A stretch of 64,000 bases of DNA from Planctomycetota bacterium (lineage in GTDB: Bacteria; Planctomycetota; Phycisphaerae; Tepidisphaerales; Tepidisphaeraceae). The DNA is taken from positions 1 to 64,000 of the forward strand of contig JBCDCH010000007.1 of the NCBI GenBank assembly GCA_039182125.1, given 5' to 3'. Positions 16,240 to 26,200 of the stretch are shown here, piece after piece. The position numbers were made by a program, and so were the translations under genes. Below the pieces are notes generated by a model. The model saw nothing but the letters and a program-made list of their open reading frames with translations, was not told the origin of the DNA and searched no databases. Position 1 is the stretch's first letter; every line of letters starts with the position of its first letter.

Positions 16240-16863
16240 TCAGGGGCGACGACGGCGAACCAGACCCAGACCCGCGATACCGAGCAGGCCCAAGCTCGCC
16301 GGCTCAGGAACGGACACCGAAGCATCATCGATGAACAGCACCGACACGCTGCCAGCATCGCCACCCGTCGCGGCCACGAACTGCAGCGTCACGCCGCCGC
16401 TGACGTCCTGGCCATCGGGAATCGTCACCGGGAAGCTGAACTCGGTGTAGTCGAGCGGGTCGAGCGTGAGCGGGCCACCGCCGAGAATCACATTACCCGA
16501 AGCGCCCCCGCCAGCGATCTCGAAGATCACTTCCGCGATGGCAACACCGCCCGAGGCTCCCTCGCCCTTGAGCGCGAAGGAGACGTCGAGTACATCGCCA
16601 GGAGCGGCGCTTCCTTCGGCCAGATTGGCCTGTTTGACGACGGCGCCCGAGGCGGGTGTGTCGTTGAACAACTCGGCGGCAAAGCTGCCGGAGTTCGCGT
16701 CACTCGTGATGTTGAACGTGGACCCGGCGGTCGGGAACTCGTCCCAACCGGAGGTGTCACCGGTCTCGAAGCCGCCATTGGTGGTTAGTTCCATGAACTG
16801 GCCGTGGGCGGCGGCGGTGACGAACGCGCTGCAGACAGCGACGGTAAGGATGGACTTCATCAT
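16240..16863 (-). CDS. PEP-CTERM exported protein with carbohydrate-binding-like beta domain
   Basis: 207 aa. A signal peptide (SILTVAVCSAFVTAAAHGQ) is followed by NGGFETGDTSGWDEF, the usual opening of a jelly-roll, galactose-binding-like module found in many exported proteins. The C-terminus VPEPASLGLLGIAGLGLVRR is a complete PEP-CTERM sorting signal: the PEP motif, a hydrophobic helix, then arginines. It is expected to be cleaved and anchored or exported by an exosortase, which is not in this window. Starts at 16863 and 16860 (adjacent ATGs) are equivalent. The ribosome site GAGGAG is 8 bp upstream and is immediately preceded by a perfect 18-bp palindrome. Confidence 0.85.
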   Translation of the reverse strand: MMKSILTVAVCSAFVTAAAHGQFMELTTNGGFETGDTSGWDEFPTAGSTFNITSDANSGSFAAELFNDTPASGAVVKQANLAEGSAAPGDVLDVSFALKGEGASGGVAIAEVIFEIAGGGASGNVILGGGPLTLDPLDYTEFSFPVTIPDGQDVSGGVTLQFVAATGGDAGSVSVLFIDDASVSVPEPASLGLLGIAGLGLVRRRRP

Positions 16864-16878
16864 CTCGAAACTCCTCGA

Positions 16879-16896
16879 GTCGGCCGATCGGCCGAC
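16879..16896. promoter_or_regulatory. Perfect 18-bp palindrome next to the ribosome site of the PEP-CTERM gene
   Basis: GTCGGCCGATCGGCCGAC is fully self-complementary and ends just before the ribosome site of the minus-strand PEP-CTERM gene. It can act as a dyad operator or fold in mRNA into a 7-bp stem with a GAUC loop. Confidence 0.4.
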
Positions 16897-17215
16897 GTGT
16901 GAATGAATGCCGGCCGACGAACGCCGACGGGCGTGAACAATGCAGAAAAGTAGAGAAACCCTTGCTCGGCACATCCGTTGGCCTCGGGTATGAAATCCCG
17001 TGCCGAAGCCGAAAAACGGCCCGAAGGATGGCTCGAACGTCGTGCCCTCTCCTCACGCATGAACCAGAATGGTTCCGACTGCCCAACGCCCTCCGCGATC
17101 GACAGTCGCACAGCGGCTACTTGCCATGTAACAGTTACTCTACCCATTCGGCGTGTTCCCGCCTAGCCCTAATTTGCCAGCTCCGGCCGACTTCGCGGAA
17201 GTACAAGTCCGTCAG
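16897..17215. other. Intergenic region between PEP-CTERM gene and hrpB
   Basis: No supported gene. It holds the upstream region of the minus-strand PEP-CTERM gene and the 3' end of hrpB. The only visible structure is a small dyad GTAACAGTTAC at 17128-17138. Confidence 0.35.
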
Positions 17216-19603
17216 TTATTTACGGGCATTTTGCCGCTTCGTCCCGCGCATCGGCACGGCTGTTAGCGGGTCCTCGGGCCAGCTATGCTTGGGGTAGCGG
17301 GCCTTGAGATCCTTGCGGACCTGCGGGTAGGTGTTGGCCCAGAAGCTCGCGAGATCGTCGGTCACCTGCACCGGGCGGTAGTTGGGACCCAGCAAATGCA
17401 CGAGCACCGGCAAACGGCCGTTCATCACCGCCGGCGTTTTTGTAAGCCCGAACAACTCCTGCAGCCGCACCGCGAGGATCGGCGGATCGTTGGACCAGTC
17501 GAGCTTGATCCGGCTGCCGGTCGGCACCTCCACATGCGTCGGGGCCGCCTCTTCCAGCACGCGCGGCAACGGCCACTCCAGCATCCCCGTCAACGCGCCG
17601 CGCACGTCCAACGCCGAGACCGAACGCTTGCCGGCACACGCGATCCGCAGCACCGTTTCCGCGTCGAGCGTCGGCCAGTCGTGTTCCGGCAGCGCGCCGG
17701 CAGCGGCGGTCACGCGTTGCCACAAATCGCCGGCCTCGCGCTCAACGATGCCGGCAGCGTCGGGCCGCAACGCCTCGAACAACGCCTCCCCCACGACCGT
17801 GTCATCGACGGTCACGCCGGTGTCCTCGCGGAGCACGAGGTCACCGAGCGTCGTCCGCCGGACGCCGATGACCTTGCCGCGCTCAGCGTCGAACACCGCG
17901 GCATTACTCACGCGGATGCGGTCACCGAACGTCTCGTACAACAGGTCCAGCGCCACCGGCTCGGCCAGTGTCACCGTCGCCTCGGCAGCGCGGCTGCGTG
18001 TGTCGTGCCGCACGTCCAAGGCCACAAGAAACTCCGGCGCGCCCGCAAGCGGCTCGGCGAGCTTCACGCCGCGCCCGTCCGGCATCACGCCACGCAGCTC
18101 GTCCCGCATCCGGCAAAGCCGATCGGGGAACGCGAGCAGGGCCAGCGTTGCCAGCGGCACGGTCTGCGACTTGCCGGCAAAACGGTGTAGTTGCCGCATC
18201 GTTCGCCGCACACGTTCGGCGGCGGGATCGCGTGATTGCTGCAAGTCTCGAAGCCGGGCGCCGAGCGTCATGCCGCGGCCGATCGGCTTCTCACTGAGCA
18301 ACGCGGCCACCGCCACCGCGTCTTCGCCGCCTTCGATCAGGAGCCGACCCAAGCGCGGATGGACGGGTATCTCCCGAAGCCGCTCGCCGATGTCGGTGAG
18401 CCGACCGCTTCGGGTCGCGCCCAGCAGTTCGAGCAACCCCTCGGCATGTCCGAGCATCTCCGCTTTCGGCCGATCGAACCACCCAAACCCAGCCCCGTCG
18501 GTCCCCCACCCGTGTACCGCGAGCAGGCCATCGGCGAGGTCGACGCGGTGGACCTCGGGCGCGTCGAACTTGGGCCGGGCGCTGTTTTCCGACTGCCGCC
18601 AGAGCCGAACGCAAACGCCGGCCTCGGTGCGACCGGCACGGCCGGCGCGTTGGGTCGCCGAGGCGTGGCTGATGCGGGCGAGTTCGAGCTTGTCCATGCC
18701 GCGCTGCGGGTCGAAGCGGGCTTGGCGGGCCCAGCCGGTGTCGATCACGCACCGCACCCCCGGCACGGTCAGCGACGTCTCGGCGATGTTCGTCGCGCAG
18801 ATCACCCGCCGCCGTTCGCTCGGCCGCAGCGCGGCCTGCTGCTCGTCAAACGGCAGCGATCCGTGCAGCGGGCGTTTGTCCCATTCCGGCAAGTGCTGCC
18901 GCCGCAACGTCGCGTCGATCTCCGCCGCACCGGGGAGAAAAATCAACACATCGCCGTCGTCGGGCACGGCGTCCCAACCATGCGCGACGGCATCGGCAAA
19001 CCCGTCGGGCGAAAGGTCCAACGCTGCCGGCGGTCGATGCACCACGTCAACCGGAAACACCCGCCCGCCGACCGTCACCGGTGCGCCCGCGTCGATGAAC
19101 TCGGCCACCGGCCCCGCGTCGAGCGTCGCGCTCATCACCACCACCGCCAGGTCCGGCCGCGCCGCCCGCACCTCCTTGAGCATCGCCAAAGCCAGGTCCG
19201 CGTGGATCGAGCGTTCGTGAAACTCGTCGAGGATCACGCAGCCGACGCCGTCGAGCAGCGGGTCGGCGATGAGCCGGCGCGTGAGCAGGGCTTCGGTCAG
19301 GAACAGCAACCGAGTCTGGTCGGAGCTGACGCGATCGAAGCGGACGTGATAGCCGACTTCGCGACCGAGTTGCCAACCGTTTTCATCGGCGACCCGCTGT
19401 GCCGCAGCCCGTGCCGCGACTCGTCGCGGCTGAAGGCACAGCACCTGTCCAATCGTCACATCCAGCAACGCCGGCGGTAAGCGTGTGGTCTTACCCGCCC
19501 CCGGCTCGGCGGCGAGCACCAACACGCACGAGGCCCCGACAGTGGCCGCCAACGCCGGTAAATGCGTGTCGATGGGCAGTTGGATCGGGGGCGTGACCGG
19601 CAT
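17216..19603 (-). CDS. hrpB: ATP-dependent RNA helicase HrpB
   Basis: DEAH-box helicase of 795 aa, close to the usual HrpB length. The start at 19603 is chosen because MPVTPPIQLPIDTHLPAL matches the family opening; an upstream in-frame start adds basic, non-conserved sequence. Motifs: Walker A EPGAGKTT (33-40), the DEAH-box variant DEFHER (about 125), SAT in MSATLD, RAGRAGR-type motif VI (QRAGRAGRTEAG), and the HrpB-specific C-terminal region ending in SWPEDPLTAVPMRGTK. The cellular role of HrpB is poorly defined (RNA processing). It stands alone, divergent from the next PEP-CTERM gene. Confidence 0.93.
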   Translation of the reverse strand: MPVTPPIQLPIDTHLPALAATVGASCVLVLAAEPGAGKTTRLPPALLDVTIGQVLCLQPRRVAARAAAQRVADENGWQLGREVGYHVRFDRVSSDQTRLLFLTEALLTRRLIADPLLDGVGCVILDEFHERSIHADLALAMLKEVRAARPDLAVVVMSATLDAGPVAEFIDAGAPVTVGGRVFPVDVVHRPPAALDLSPDGFADAVAHGWDAVPDDGDVLIFLPGAAEIDATLRRQHLPEWDKRPLHGSLPFDEQQAALRPSERRRVICATNIAETSLTVPGVRCVIDTGWARQARFDPQRGMDKLELARISHASATQRAGRAGRTEAGVCVRLWRQSENSARPKFDAPEVHRVDLADGLLAVHGWGTDGAGFGWFDRPKAEMLGHAEGLLELLGATRSGRLTDIGERLREIPVHPRLGRLLIEGGEDAVAVAALLSEKPIGRGMTLGARLRDLQQSRDPAAERVRRTMRQLHRFAGKSQTVPLATLALLAFPDRLCRMRDELRGVMPDGRGVKLAEPLAGAPEFLVALDVRHDTRSRAAEATVTLAEPVALDLLYETFGDRIRVSNAAVFDAERGKVIGVRRTTLGDLVLREDTGVTVDDTVVGEALFEALRPDAAGIVEREAGDLWQRVTAAAGALPEHDWPTLDAETVLRIACAGKRSVSALDVRGALTGMLEWPLPRVLEEAAPTHVEVPTGSRIKLDWSNDPPILAVRLQELFGLTKTPAVMNGRLPVLVHLLGPNYRPVQVTDDLASFWANTYPQVRKDLKARYPKHSWPEDPLTAVPMRGTKRQNARK

Positions 19604-19818
19604 GCGCGCCGCATGGTATCGGCCGGGGCTGCGACAAATTCGCTTGCGGCTCCGCGAAATCGTTATATGATTTGGGGAACAACGGCTCACCCTCCCGAGC
19701 CGCCCGAATGGCATTTCGGACGCATTGGGCGTTCGAGGAAACGAGAACCGGCTTCCGCCGGGTTAATCACGGTCGTACCACTGATTTGGTGCGTCTCACA
19801 TTCCCCTGGGAGGGAACC

Positions 19819-20364
19819 ATGCGTAAGTGTATTTTCAGCGCGGCTGCAGCTGCGGTTTTTGGCATTTCCACCGTCGCGTCCGCCGCCATCGTTTATGACG
19901 AAGCGGTCGATGGTGATTTCTCCAACGACGCCGGCGCGCCAACCCCGGTCGTGCTGGTTGACGGCTTGAGCACGATCAGCGGCACCATCGGCGGAGCCGA
20001 GGGACGCGACGTGTTCACGTTCACCATCGGTGCCGGCGAGTCGGTCGATTCGATCATCCTCGCCGAGTACTCACAGGACAATACCACGAGCATGGACGTC
20101 GACCTCGACGGCAGTGACCTCGGTCTTGTCACTCTGCGAGACGAGTTTGTGACCGGCGAACTGCTCGGTACCCAGGTTTTGGGAACCGACGTTGCCCTGC
20201 CGTCGTCGCTCGGCCCCGGCACGTACGTCTTCAACCTCGCCGAGTTCGGCGCGGCCCTGGACTACCAGTTGGACATCACCTTCGTCGGTGCTGCCATTCC
20301 CGAGCCGGCCAGCCTCGGCCTGCTCAGCGCGGCGGGCCTCGGCCTGATCCGCCGTCGGAAGTAA
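19819..20364 (+). CDS. PEP-CTERM exported protein
   Basis: 181 aa. The start at 19819 is supported by GGAGGGAA 7 bp upstream and by the signal peptide that follows (FSAAAAAVFGISTVASA). The body (VDGDFSNDAGAPTPVVL, GRDVFTFTIGAGESVD) resembles bacterial pre-peptidase C-terminal-like beta domains, but no enzyme motif is seen. The C-terminus IPEPASLGLLSAAGLGLIRR is a PEP-CTERM signal almost identical to that of the protein at 16240-16863, so both should use the same exosortase. Confidence 0.85.
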   Translation: MRKCIFSAAAAAVFGISTVASAAIVYDEAVDGDFSNDAGAPTPVVLVDGLSTISGTIGGAEGRDVFTFTIGAGESVDSIILAEYSQDNTTSMDVDLDGSDLGLVTLRDEFVTGELLGTQVLGTDVALPSSLGPGTYVFNLAEFGAALDYQLDITFVGAAIPEPASLGLLSAAGLGLIRRRK

Positions 20365-20568
20365 CCCCTGTTTTCGTCACACGCCGACCTGACGGTCGAC
20401 GTGCGGCTTTGGCCGATCTCGCGAACGGTGCGAGGCTTGGCCGACAATCTGTAGGAAGCCGGCCCCCCTGATGCCGCCGACGCACCCACCTGTCGTGGGC
20501 GTCGGCACGATCGAGAAGGAGGGCGCGGGCCGGCGCATTACTTCCCCCTCCCCGAACCGGAGATCGTC

Positions 20569-21465
20569 ATGCCTCGAATTTCTCGCCGTAACACGAGAGG
20601 GTTCACCCTCGTCGAGTTGCTCGTCGTCATCGGCATCATCGCGCTGCTGATCAGTATCCTGCTGCCGTCCCTCCAAAGCGCAAGGCGATCGGCCAACACG
20701 GTTAAATGTCTCGCGGCCCTGCGTGAGATCGGCAACGCCTATCAGTTTTACGCCCTCGACTTCGAGCAGAAGCTACCGCCGGCCGTGTGGGAAGAAGGCA
20801 ACACCCGCTTACCCATCGGTGACGGCGTGGGCAACGACGAGCAGCGTCGCTGGGCCGACCTGATCATCGAGTACCTCACCAGCGTCGACATCGACCCGAC
20901 CAAGACCGATGATGCCGGGAACCTGATTCCGATCATCCAACAGATCGAAGAAGCCCGCGACAACTCCGTCGTCTGGGGTTGCACCGAATGGCAGAACTAC
21001 CGCGACAGCACGTTCTACGACCCGCGTCGTCCCGGCTACGGGATGGTTTACTACGGCCCGGAGTGGTTCAAGGCCGGCCGCGCGGGTGTTGGCATTGTCG
21101 ATGCACTGCAAGACCGTTCCGACACGCAGTACTACTACATCACCGGCAGCCTCAACCGCGGGACGATCCCCAAGTCCACCGACGCCAACTCGGACTTCCC
21201 GCTCGTGACCGACGCGGTAACCCACATCGTGGGCGTGCCCGGCTACGACACCGAATGGAACTGGGATTGGGACTGGTACCCGTGGACCCCGCAGGCCGGC
21301 GGCTATGACTACCTGATCGACCAGACCCGCCACAAAGATGTGGGTCGCACCGACGTTTTTGCTCGTGGCACCAACGCCCTGTTCTGGGACGGCCACGCCG
21401 CCACCGAGAGCATCGGCGGCATGTGGGAAGCCATGACCAAAAAGGAAATCCCACCGGCCCCGTGA
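20569..21465 (+). CDS. Type II secretion/type IV-like pseudopilin with H-X9-DG domain
   Basis: 298-aa prepilin-like protein. The prepilin peptidase site and hydrophobic helix are clear (RGFTLVELLVVIGIIALLIS, residues 9-28), with the Glu at +5 after cleavage. The C-terminal segment contains NALFWDGHA, the processing-associated H-X9-DG region that large planctomycete families share. Such proteins are numerous in planctomycetes and their individual functions are mostly unknown. The ribosome site GGAG lies 9 bp upstream of the ATG. A strong terminator follows. Confidence 0.88.
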   Translation: MPRISRRNTRGFTLVELLVVIGIIALLISILLPSLQSARRSANTVKCLAALREIGNAYQFYALDFEQKLPPAVWEEGNTRLPIGDGVGNDEQRRWADLIIEYLTSVDIDPTKTDDAGNLIPIIQQIEEARDNSVVWGCTEWQNYRDSTFYDPRRPGYGMVYYGPEWFKAGRAGVGIVDALQDRSDTQYYYITGSLNRGTIPKSTDANSDFPLVTDAVTHIVGVPGYDTEWNWDWDWYPWTPQAGGYDYLIDQTRHKDVGRTDVFARGTNALFWDGHAATESIGGMWEAMTKKEIPPAP

Positions 21466-21492
21466 TCGGCGGAAAAGCCACCGACTCACCAC

Positions 21493-21527
21493 AGCCTCGT
21501 GTTCGGCTTCGGACGCGGGGCTTTTTT
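21493..21527 (+). terminator. Intrinsic terminator after the pseudopilin gene
   Basis: A hairpin with outer AGCC/GGCT pairing and a long, wobble-containing stem around a CTTC loop is followed by TTTTTT (21522-21527). It lies 28 bp after the stop. Confidence 0.7.
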
Positions 21528-22374
21528 ACCGCTTGAGCAAACTGACCCCGAACGGCAACGTGGCGGTGATGACGACGGCCGGACCGGGCGGGAGCCAGTC
21601 GACTTGGGCGGCCGCCAGGTGGCCGATGAGCGTCGCGGCCGGCGCCAGCAGCACGCTCAGCCACAACGCCGGCCCGAGCTTTCGCGTCAGTCGCCCCGCC
21701 GTGGCGGCTGGCAGCACGAGCAACGCCGTCACGAGCAACGACCCGGCCAGCCGCACGCCCAACGCCACCACCGCCGCGAGCAACAGCATCAGCAGAAAAT
21801 GCACCGCCCGCTCAGGCAGTCCGCTCGACCGTGCCAGTTCCGGATCGACCGCGAACGCCAACACCCCGCGGCGGATGAGCACCAGCACACCCACCACGCC
21901 GACCGTCACCGCCCCGGCCACCAGCGCATCAATCCACGCCAGATCCGATCTTCCCACCAGCAACGCGTAAAACCCCACCGGCTGCATGCGGGTCGCGGAA
22001 AAGTACACGCCCTGACCGATGAACCCGACGGCCAACGCAAGGCTCAGCACCACGCCGACCGCGACATCGACCGACACGCCACGCCGTCGCGATAGCAGCG
22101 CCATCGCCAGCGCCGTGGTCAAGCACGCGGCCACGACGGCGATCTCAACGCCCAACGCCGACCCCGCCGCCGGCAACATGATCGCCAATATCCACGCCAC
22201 GCCCGCGCCGCCGAAGGCCGAGTGCGCGATCCCCTCGGCCGCGAACGCCCACCGCCGCGCCACCACCACCGGCGAGAGCGCCCCGCACGCCACGCCCACA
22301 CACACGGCAACGAGCAAAGCGGCGATCGGCGACGGGTCGTACACGGCCCCGCAGCGTAGCGACGTGCCGAGCAA
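21526..22374 (-). CDS. Zinc/manganese-type ABC transporter permease (ZnuB family)
   Basis: Membrane permease of an ABC-3 (ZnuB/MntB) metal importer with about 8 hydrophobic segments. The family motif region VVVARRWAFAAEGIAHSAFG near the N-terminus is clear. No ATG fits: the frame opens upstream, but a TTG at 22374 gives a normal N-terminal length, a CTG at 22404 would overlap the ATPase stop, and a GTG at 22344 is also possible. The start is therefore uncertain. It lies just downstream of its ATPase gene in the same direction. No substrate-binding protein gene is nearby. Confidence 0.82.
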   Translation of the reverse strand: MLGTSLRCGAVYDPSPIAALLVAVCVGVACGALSPVVVARRWAFAAEGIAHSAFGGAGVAWILAIMLPAAGSALGVEIAVVAACLTTALAMALLSRRRGVSVDVAVGVVLSLALAVGFIGQGVYFSATRMQPVGFYALLVGRSDLAWIDALVAGAVTVGVVGVLVLIRRGVLAFAVDPELARSSGLPERAVHFLLMLLLAAVVALGVRLAGSLLVTALLVLPAATAGRLTRKLGPALWLSVLLAPAATLIGHLAAAQVDWLPPGPAVVITATLPFGVSLLKR

Positions 22375-22400
22375 AGCCCACGGGTCGACGTAGAGGAATG

Positions 22401-23144
22401 TCAGGCCAGACCGACCGACAAACCGGCGGGCTTGAGCGTCCGATCCAGCGTGAGTTGCCGATCGCACGCATCGGCGAGCTTTTCATCATGGGTGACCACG
22501 AGCACCGCCGGCCGTTCCTGCGGCGGGTCGGCGAGCAGATCGAGCAGCGCGTCGGTGCCGGCGGTGTCGAGGTTGAGCGTCGGCTCGTCGAGAAGCCAGA
22601 CGGCCGGGCGGTTGGCCAACGCGCGGACGATCATGGCCCGCCGCCGCATCCCGCCCGAGAGCTGCGCGATCGGCACGTCCGCCGCGTCAGTCAAGGCGAA
22701 CCGGGCGAGCAGCGCGTCAACGTGATCCAGCTCCTCGGCACTGGGCTTGCCGAACAGCCCGCACCGCCCGGCCAGCGCCGAGCGGACCAGATCGCCCGCC
22801 CCGATCGGCACGCCGCCGGGCACCGGATCCCGCTGGGACAGGTAGCCCACGAGGTTGCCCCGCCGCACCGCCGCCTTCGGAGCCAACCCCGCGATCCGCA
22901 GCATCCCGTGCCCCGGCACCAGTTGCCCGAGCAGCAAACCGAGCAACGTGGACTTTCCGCCACCGTTCGGCCCGCCCAGCGCGACATATTCACCCGGCTC
23001 CACGGTCAGGCTGATCTTGTGCAGCAAGTCCGTGTGATGCTGGTCCGACGCCTTCTCGACATGGCTGGACGCCGAGCAACCGGCCGCATGGGCGTGACCG
23101 CCGGGGTGGGCGAAGCAGACGTGGTCGACGTGAATAGCCGGCAT
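22401..23144 (-). CDS. Metal ABC transporter ATP-binding protein with His/Cys-rich N-terminal insert
   Basis: ATPase partner of the adjacent permease, 247 aa from the ATG at 23144 (a TTG two codons earlier is possible). Walker A GPNGGGKST, signature LSGGMRRR and Walker B VWLLDEPT are intact, and the H-loop THDEK follows. Between the first strand and the usual second strand, residues 5-42 hold eight histidines besides the early ones, and two cysteines (HPGGHAHAAGC, then SDQHHTDLLH). Such a His/Cys-rich insert is consistent with metal binding. Zinc as substrate is inference from this and the family. Confidence 0.87.
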   Translation of the reverse strand: MPAIHVDHVCFAHPGGHAHAAGCSASSHVEKASDQHHTDLLHKISLTVEPGEYVALGGPNGGGKSTLLGLLLGQLVPGHGMLRIAGLAPKAAVRRGNLVGYLSQRDPVPGGVPIGAGDLVRSALAGRCGLFGKPSAEELDHVDALLARFALTDAADVPIAQLSGGMRRRAMIVRALANRPAVWLLDEPTLNLDTAGTDALLDLLADPPQERPAVLVVTHDEKLADACDRQLTLDRTLKPAGLSVGLA

Positions 23145-23148
23145 GGCC

Positions 23149-23165
23149 AAACGTTAGGTAAGTTT
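23149..23165. promoter_or_regulatory. Possible metalloregulator half-site upstream of the metal ABC genes
   Basis: AAACGTTAGGTAAGTTT, 4 bp upstream of the ATPase ATG, has an AAAC/GTTT outer dyad and contains TTAGGTAAG, 8 of 9 bases like the left half of the DtxR/IdeR consensus. A single weak site; suggestive only. Confidence 0.2.
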
Positions 23166-23292
23166 GAAAGTTGCCGGATGACCATGCGAAAAGGGCTGTC
23201 CGGAGCCAAGTTCCGAAGTTCGTCGTCGCATCGCGGGCCGGACTTGGCTACCCTACCCGACTCGGTTGCGCGAGGCGGCCGGGCGATTGCCC

Positions 23293-26200
23293 ATGACACC
23301 AGATACTGGAAGGGACACCGCGAGGGTGCACGATTTTCTTGAGGACATCCGAGAGTCGGACGCCGCCCAAACCCCGTCCGACGGACCGGCGTCCAAGCCG
23401 GAACCCACACCGGACTCCGAGCGGGCCACCGCCGAACCACAGCCGGAACTGATGTGGCGGAACGGCCACCTGCACCTCGACGACCGCGTGCTGGACCCGA
23501 CGCAAACCCTGCTTGAGCTTTCTGACGAGAAAGCGGCCACCGAGCAAGGCGAGCGGGCCGTATGGGCAACGCTGGCCCGGTTCGTGCGACGGTGCATCGA
23601 CCGCGAGCAGGTGTTTCCCACGCTGCTCCGCAAGAGCGAGATCCAGCGCAGCCTCAGCGGTGTCGAGTCGACGATCTTCAAGTACACCGCCGCCTGGCGC
23701 CTGCTCCTGGCCGATCGGCGTGAGGTCGAAGCGCTCGCCGAGCTCGCCGACGGGCTGCCGGGGGATCAGAAGCGCAACCTCGCGCACCTCGAAGACTTCC
23801 TGGCCCAGATCGCCGACGCGGAGGTGCGCCGCCGGCTGGCCGAGACACCGTTCTTCTTCTCCAAGCGTGGCGTTCACGCCAAGGCCGAGGAGGACGGGGC
23901 GGACGTCGAGACCAAGTGGATGAGCGCGCTGCTCCGACCGGCCGACGGCGACCTGCTGGTCCGCGGCTTGCCGCAACAGTTGGAGAAACTCTGGAGCGAC
24001 CTCAACGCATGGAGCGCGCACCTCGGCGGGCGCGGCGGGCAGGCCGGCGGGTACCGCTTGGGCATCACGCTCACCGAACCCCCGGCCGACCTGACAGACG
24101 CCGACGCCGCCCAGGCCGAAGCGACCGGCATCAAGCTCTGGCACCTCGCGCTGCACCTCACGCCCATCGACGGCGACGGTGACGCGACCGACAATCCGAT
24201 CCCCGCCCAAGAAATCTGGGACGCTCCGGGCGCGACGCTCGGCGTGCTGGGCCGCGACATCCGCCATCGCCGCGAGACGCTCATGAACGAGCTGGCCCGC
24301 GCCTCCGCCGCCGCCGAGACGTTCACGCCCTTCGCCCACGCCATTCAGCCGGGTAAGCAGCCGGCGAGCATCCCGCTCACCACCGGCGAGGCGTTCACGT
24401 TCCTGCGCGACGTCGCCATCCAGCTGCGCGGGCTGCACTACGACATCGACCTGCCCAAGTGGGCCGAGCCGGATCAACGTTCGTTCGAGATGGTCATGGA
24501 CCTGGTGCCGGCCGACGACGAGTGGGACGACAGCGAGTTCTACGCACAGCAGGGTCAAGCCGGCGGCGTCGATGCGCAAACGTCTTCGGTCGGCTTACAG
24601 ACGCTCATGCGATTCGACTGGAAGGTGGCTGTTGGCGGGCAGCAGCTCTCGCCGGCGGAGTTCGACGCGCTGGTCAACAAGCAGCGCCCGCTGGTCAAGC
24701 ACGGCGACCGGTGGATCGAGATCGACCCCGAGGCGGTCCAGCAGGCCGCGGAAATGCTCGAAGCCACGCCCGCCGGCAACGTCACGCTCGGTCAAGCGCT
24801 CGGCAGTGCCTACCGCTTCGGCGACCGGGCCAACGTCTCGCTCGTCGGCTCCGGCTGGATCGGCCGACTCCTCGAACAGTCACCCACCGCCAAGCGCGAG
24901 GACCTCCCGCAACCCGAGGGCTTCCTCGGCACCCTCCGCCCCTACCAGCTCAAGGGCTTCCAGTGGCTCGTGTTCCTGCGCGACCTGGGCCTGGGCGGCT
25001 GCCTCGCCGACGACATGGGCCTGGGCAAAACCATCCAGCTCACCTCGCTGCTCCAGCACGAGAAGAACACGCTCAAGAACATCGCGCCCACGTTGCTGTT
25101 CGCGCCGACGTCGGTGGTGGGCAACTGGCACCGCGAGCTGCAACGCTTCGCCCCGACACTCAAGGTCCACGTCCACCAAGGCCCCGACCGCCACCACGGC
25201 AAGGACTTCGTCGATGCCGTCCACGGCAAGGATGTCGTGCTCACGAGCTACGCCCTGGCCCACCGCGACATCGAGGACCTCAACCAGGTCCAGTGGCACC
25301 GCATCGCGCTCGACGAAGCACAAAAAATCAAGAACCCCGCCGCCGCCGGCAGCAAGGCGATCCGCTCGCTACGCGCCCCGCACCGCGTGGCCCTCACCGG
25401 TACGCCGATCGAGAACCACCTCACCGAGTTGTGGTCGATCATGGACATGCTCAACCCCGGGCTGCTCGGAACACGGACCGAGTTCCGTCAGCGGTTCGGC
25501 GCGAGCGTCGAGAAGCAGAAGGACGCCGCGGCGGCCGAGCGCCTTCGCAAGCTCATCCGGCCGTTCGTGCTGCGACGTCAGAAGACCGACCCGGAGATCG
25601 CCGCGAGCCTGCCCGAGAAGATGGAGATGAAAACCTTCTGCCCGCTCACCGGCGAGCAGGCGGCCATCTACCAGCAACTCACCGGCGACATGCTCGGCCA
25701 AATCGACAACGCCCAGGGCATCCGCCGACGCGGCCTGATCCTCGCCATCCTCACCCGACTCAAGCAGGTCTGTGACCATCCCTCGCTCGTCCTCAAGGAC
25801 GGCGACGGCAAGCTTGAGCGCTCCGGCAAGTGCGAACGCCTCATCGACATGCTCGAGGAGGTTCGCGACGAGGGCGAGTCGGCGCTGGTCTTTACCCAGT
25901 ACCGCGAGATGGGCGACATGCTCGTGCCGCTGCTGGAGAAGAAGCTGGGCGTGAAGGTTCACTTCCTCCATGGCGGCGTGCCGCAGCCCAAGCGTGAGGA
26001 AATGGTCATCGAGTTCCAGAAGGCCGAGGAGCCGCAGGTGTTCCTGCTCTCGCTGCGGGCCGGCGGGCTGGGACTGAACCTCACCGCCGCCTCGCACGTC
26101 TTCCACTTCGACCGCTGGTGGAACCCCGCCGTGGAGAACCAGGCCACCGACCGCGCCCACCGCATCGGCCAGACCAAGACCGTACAGGTCCACAAGTTCA

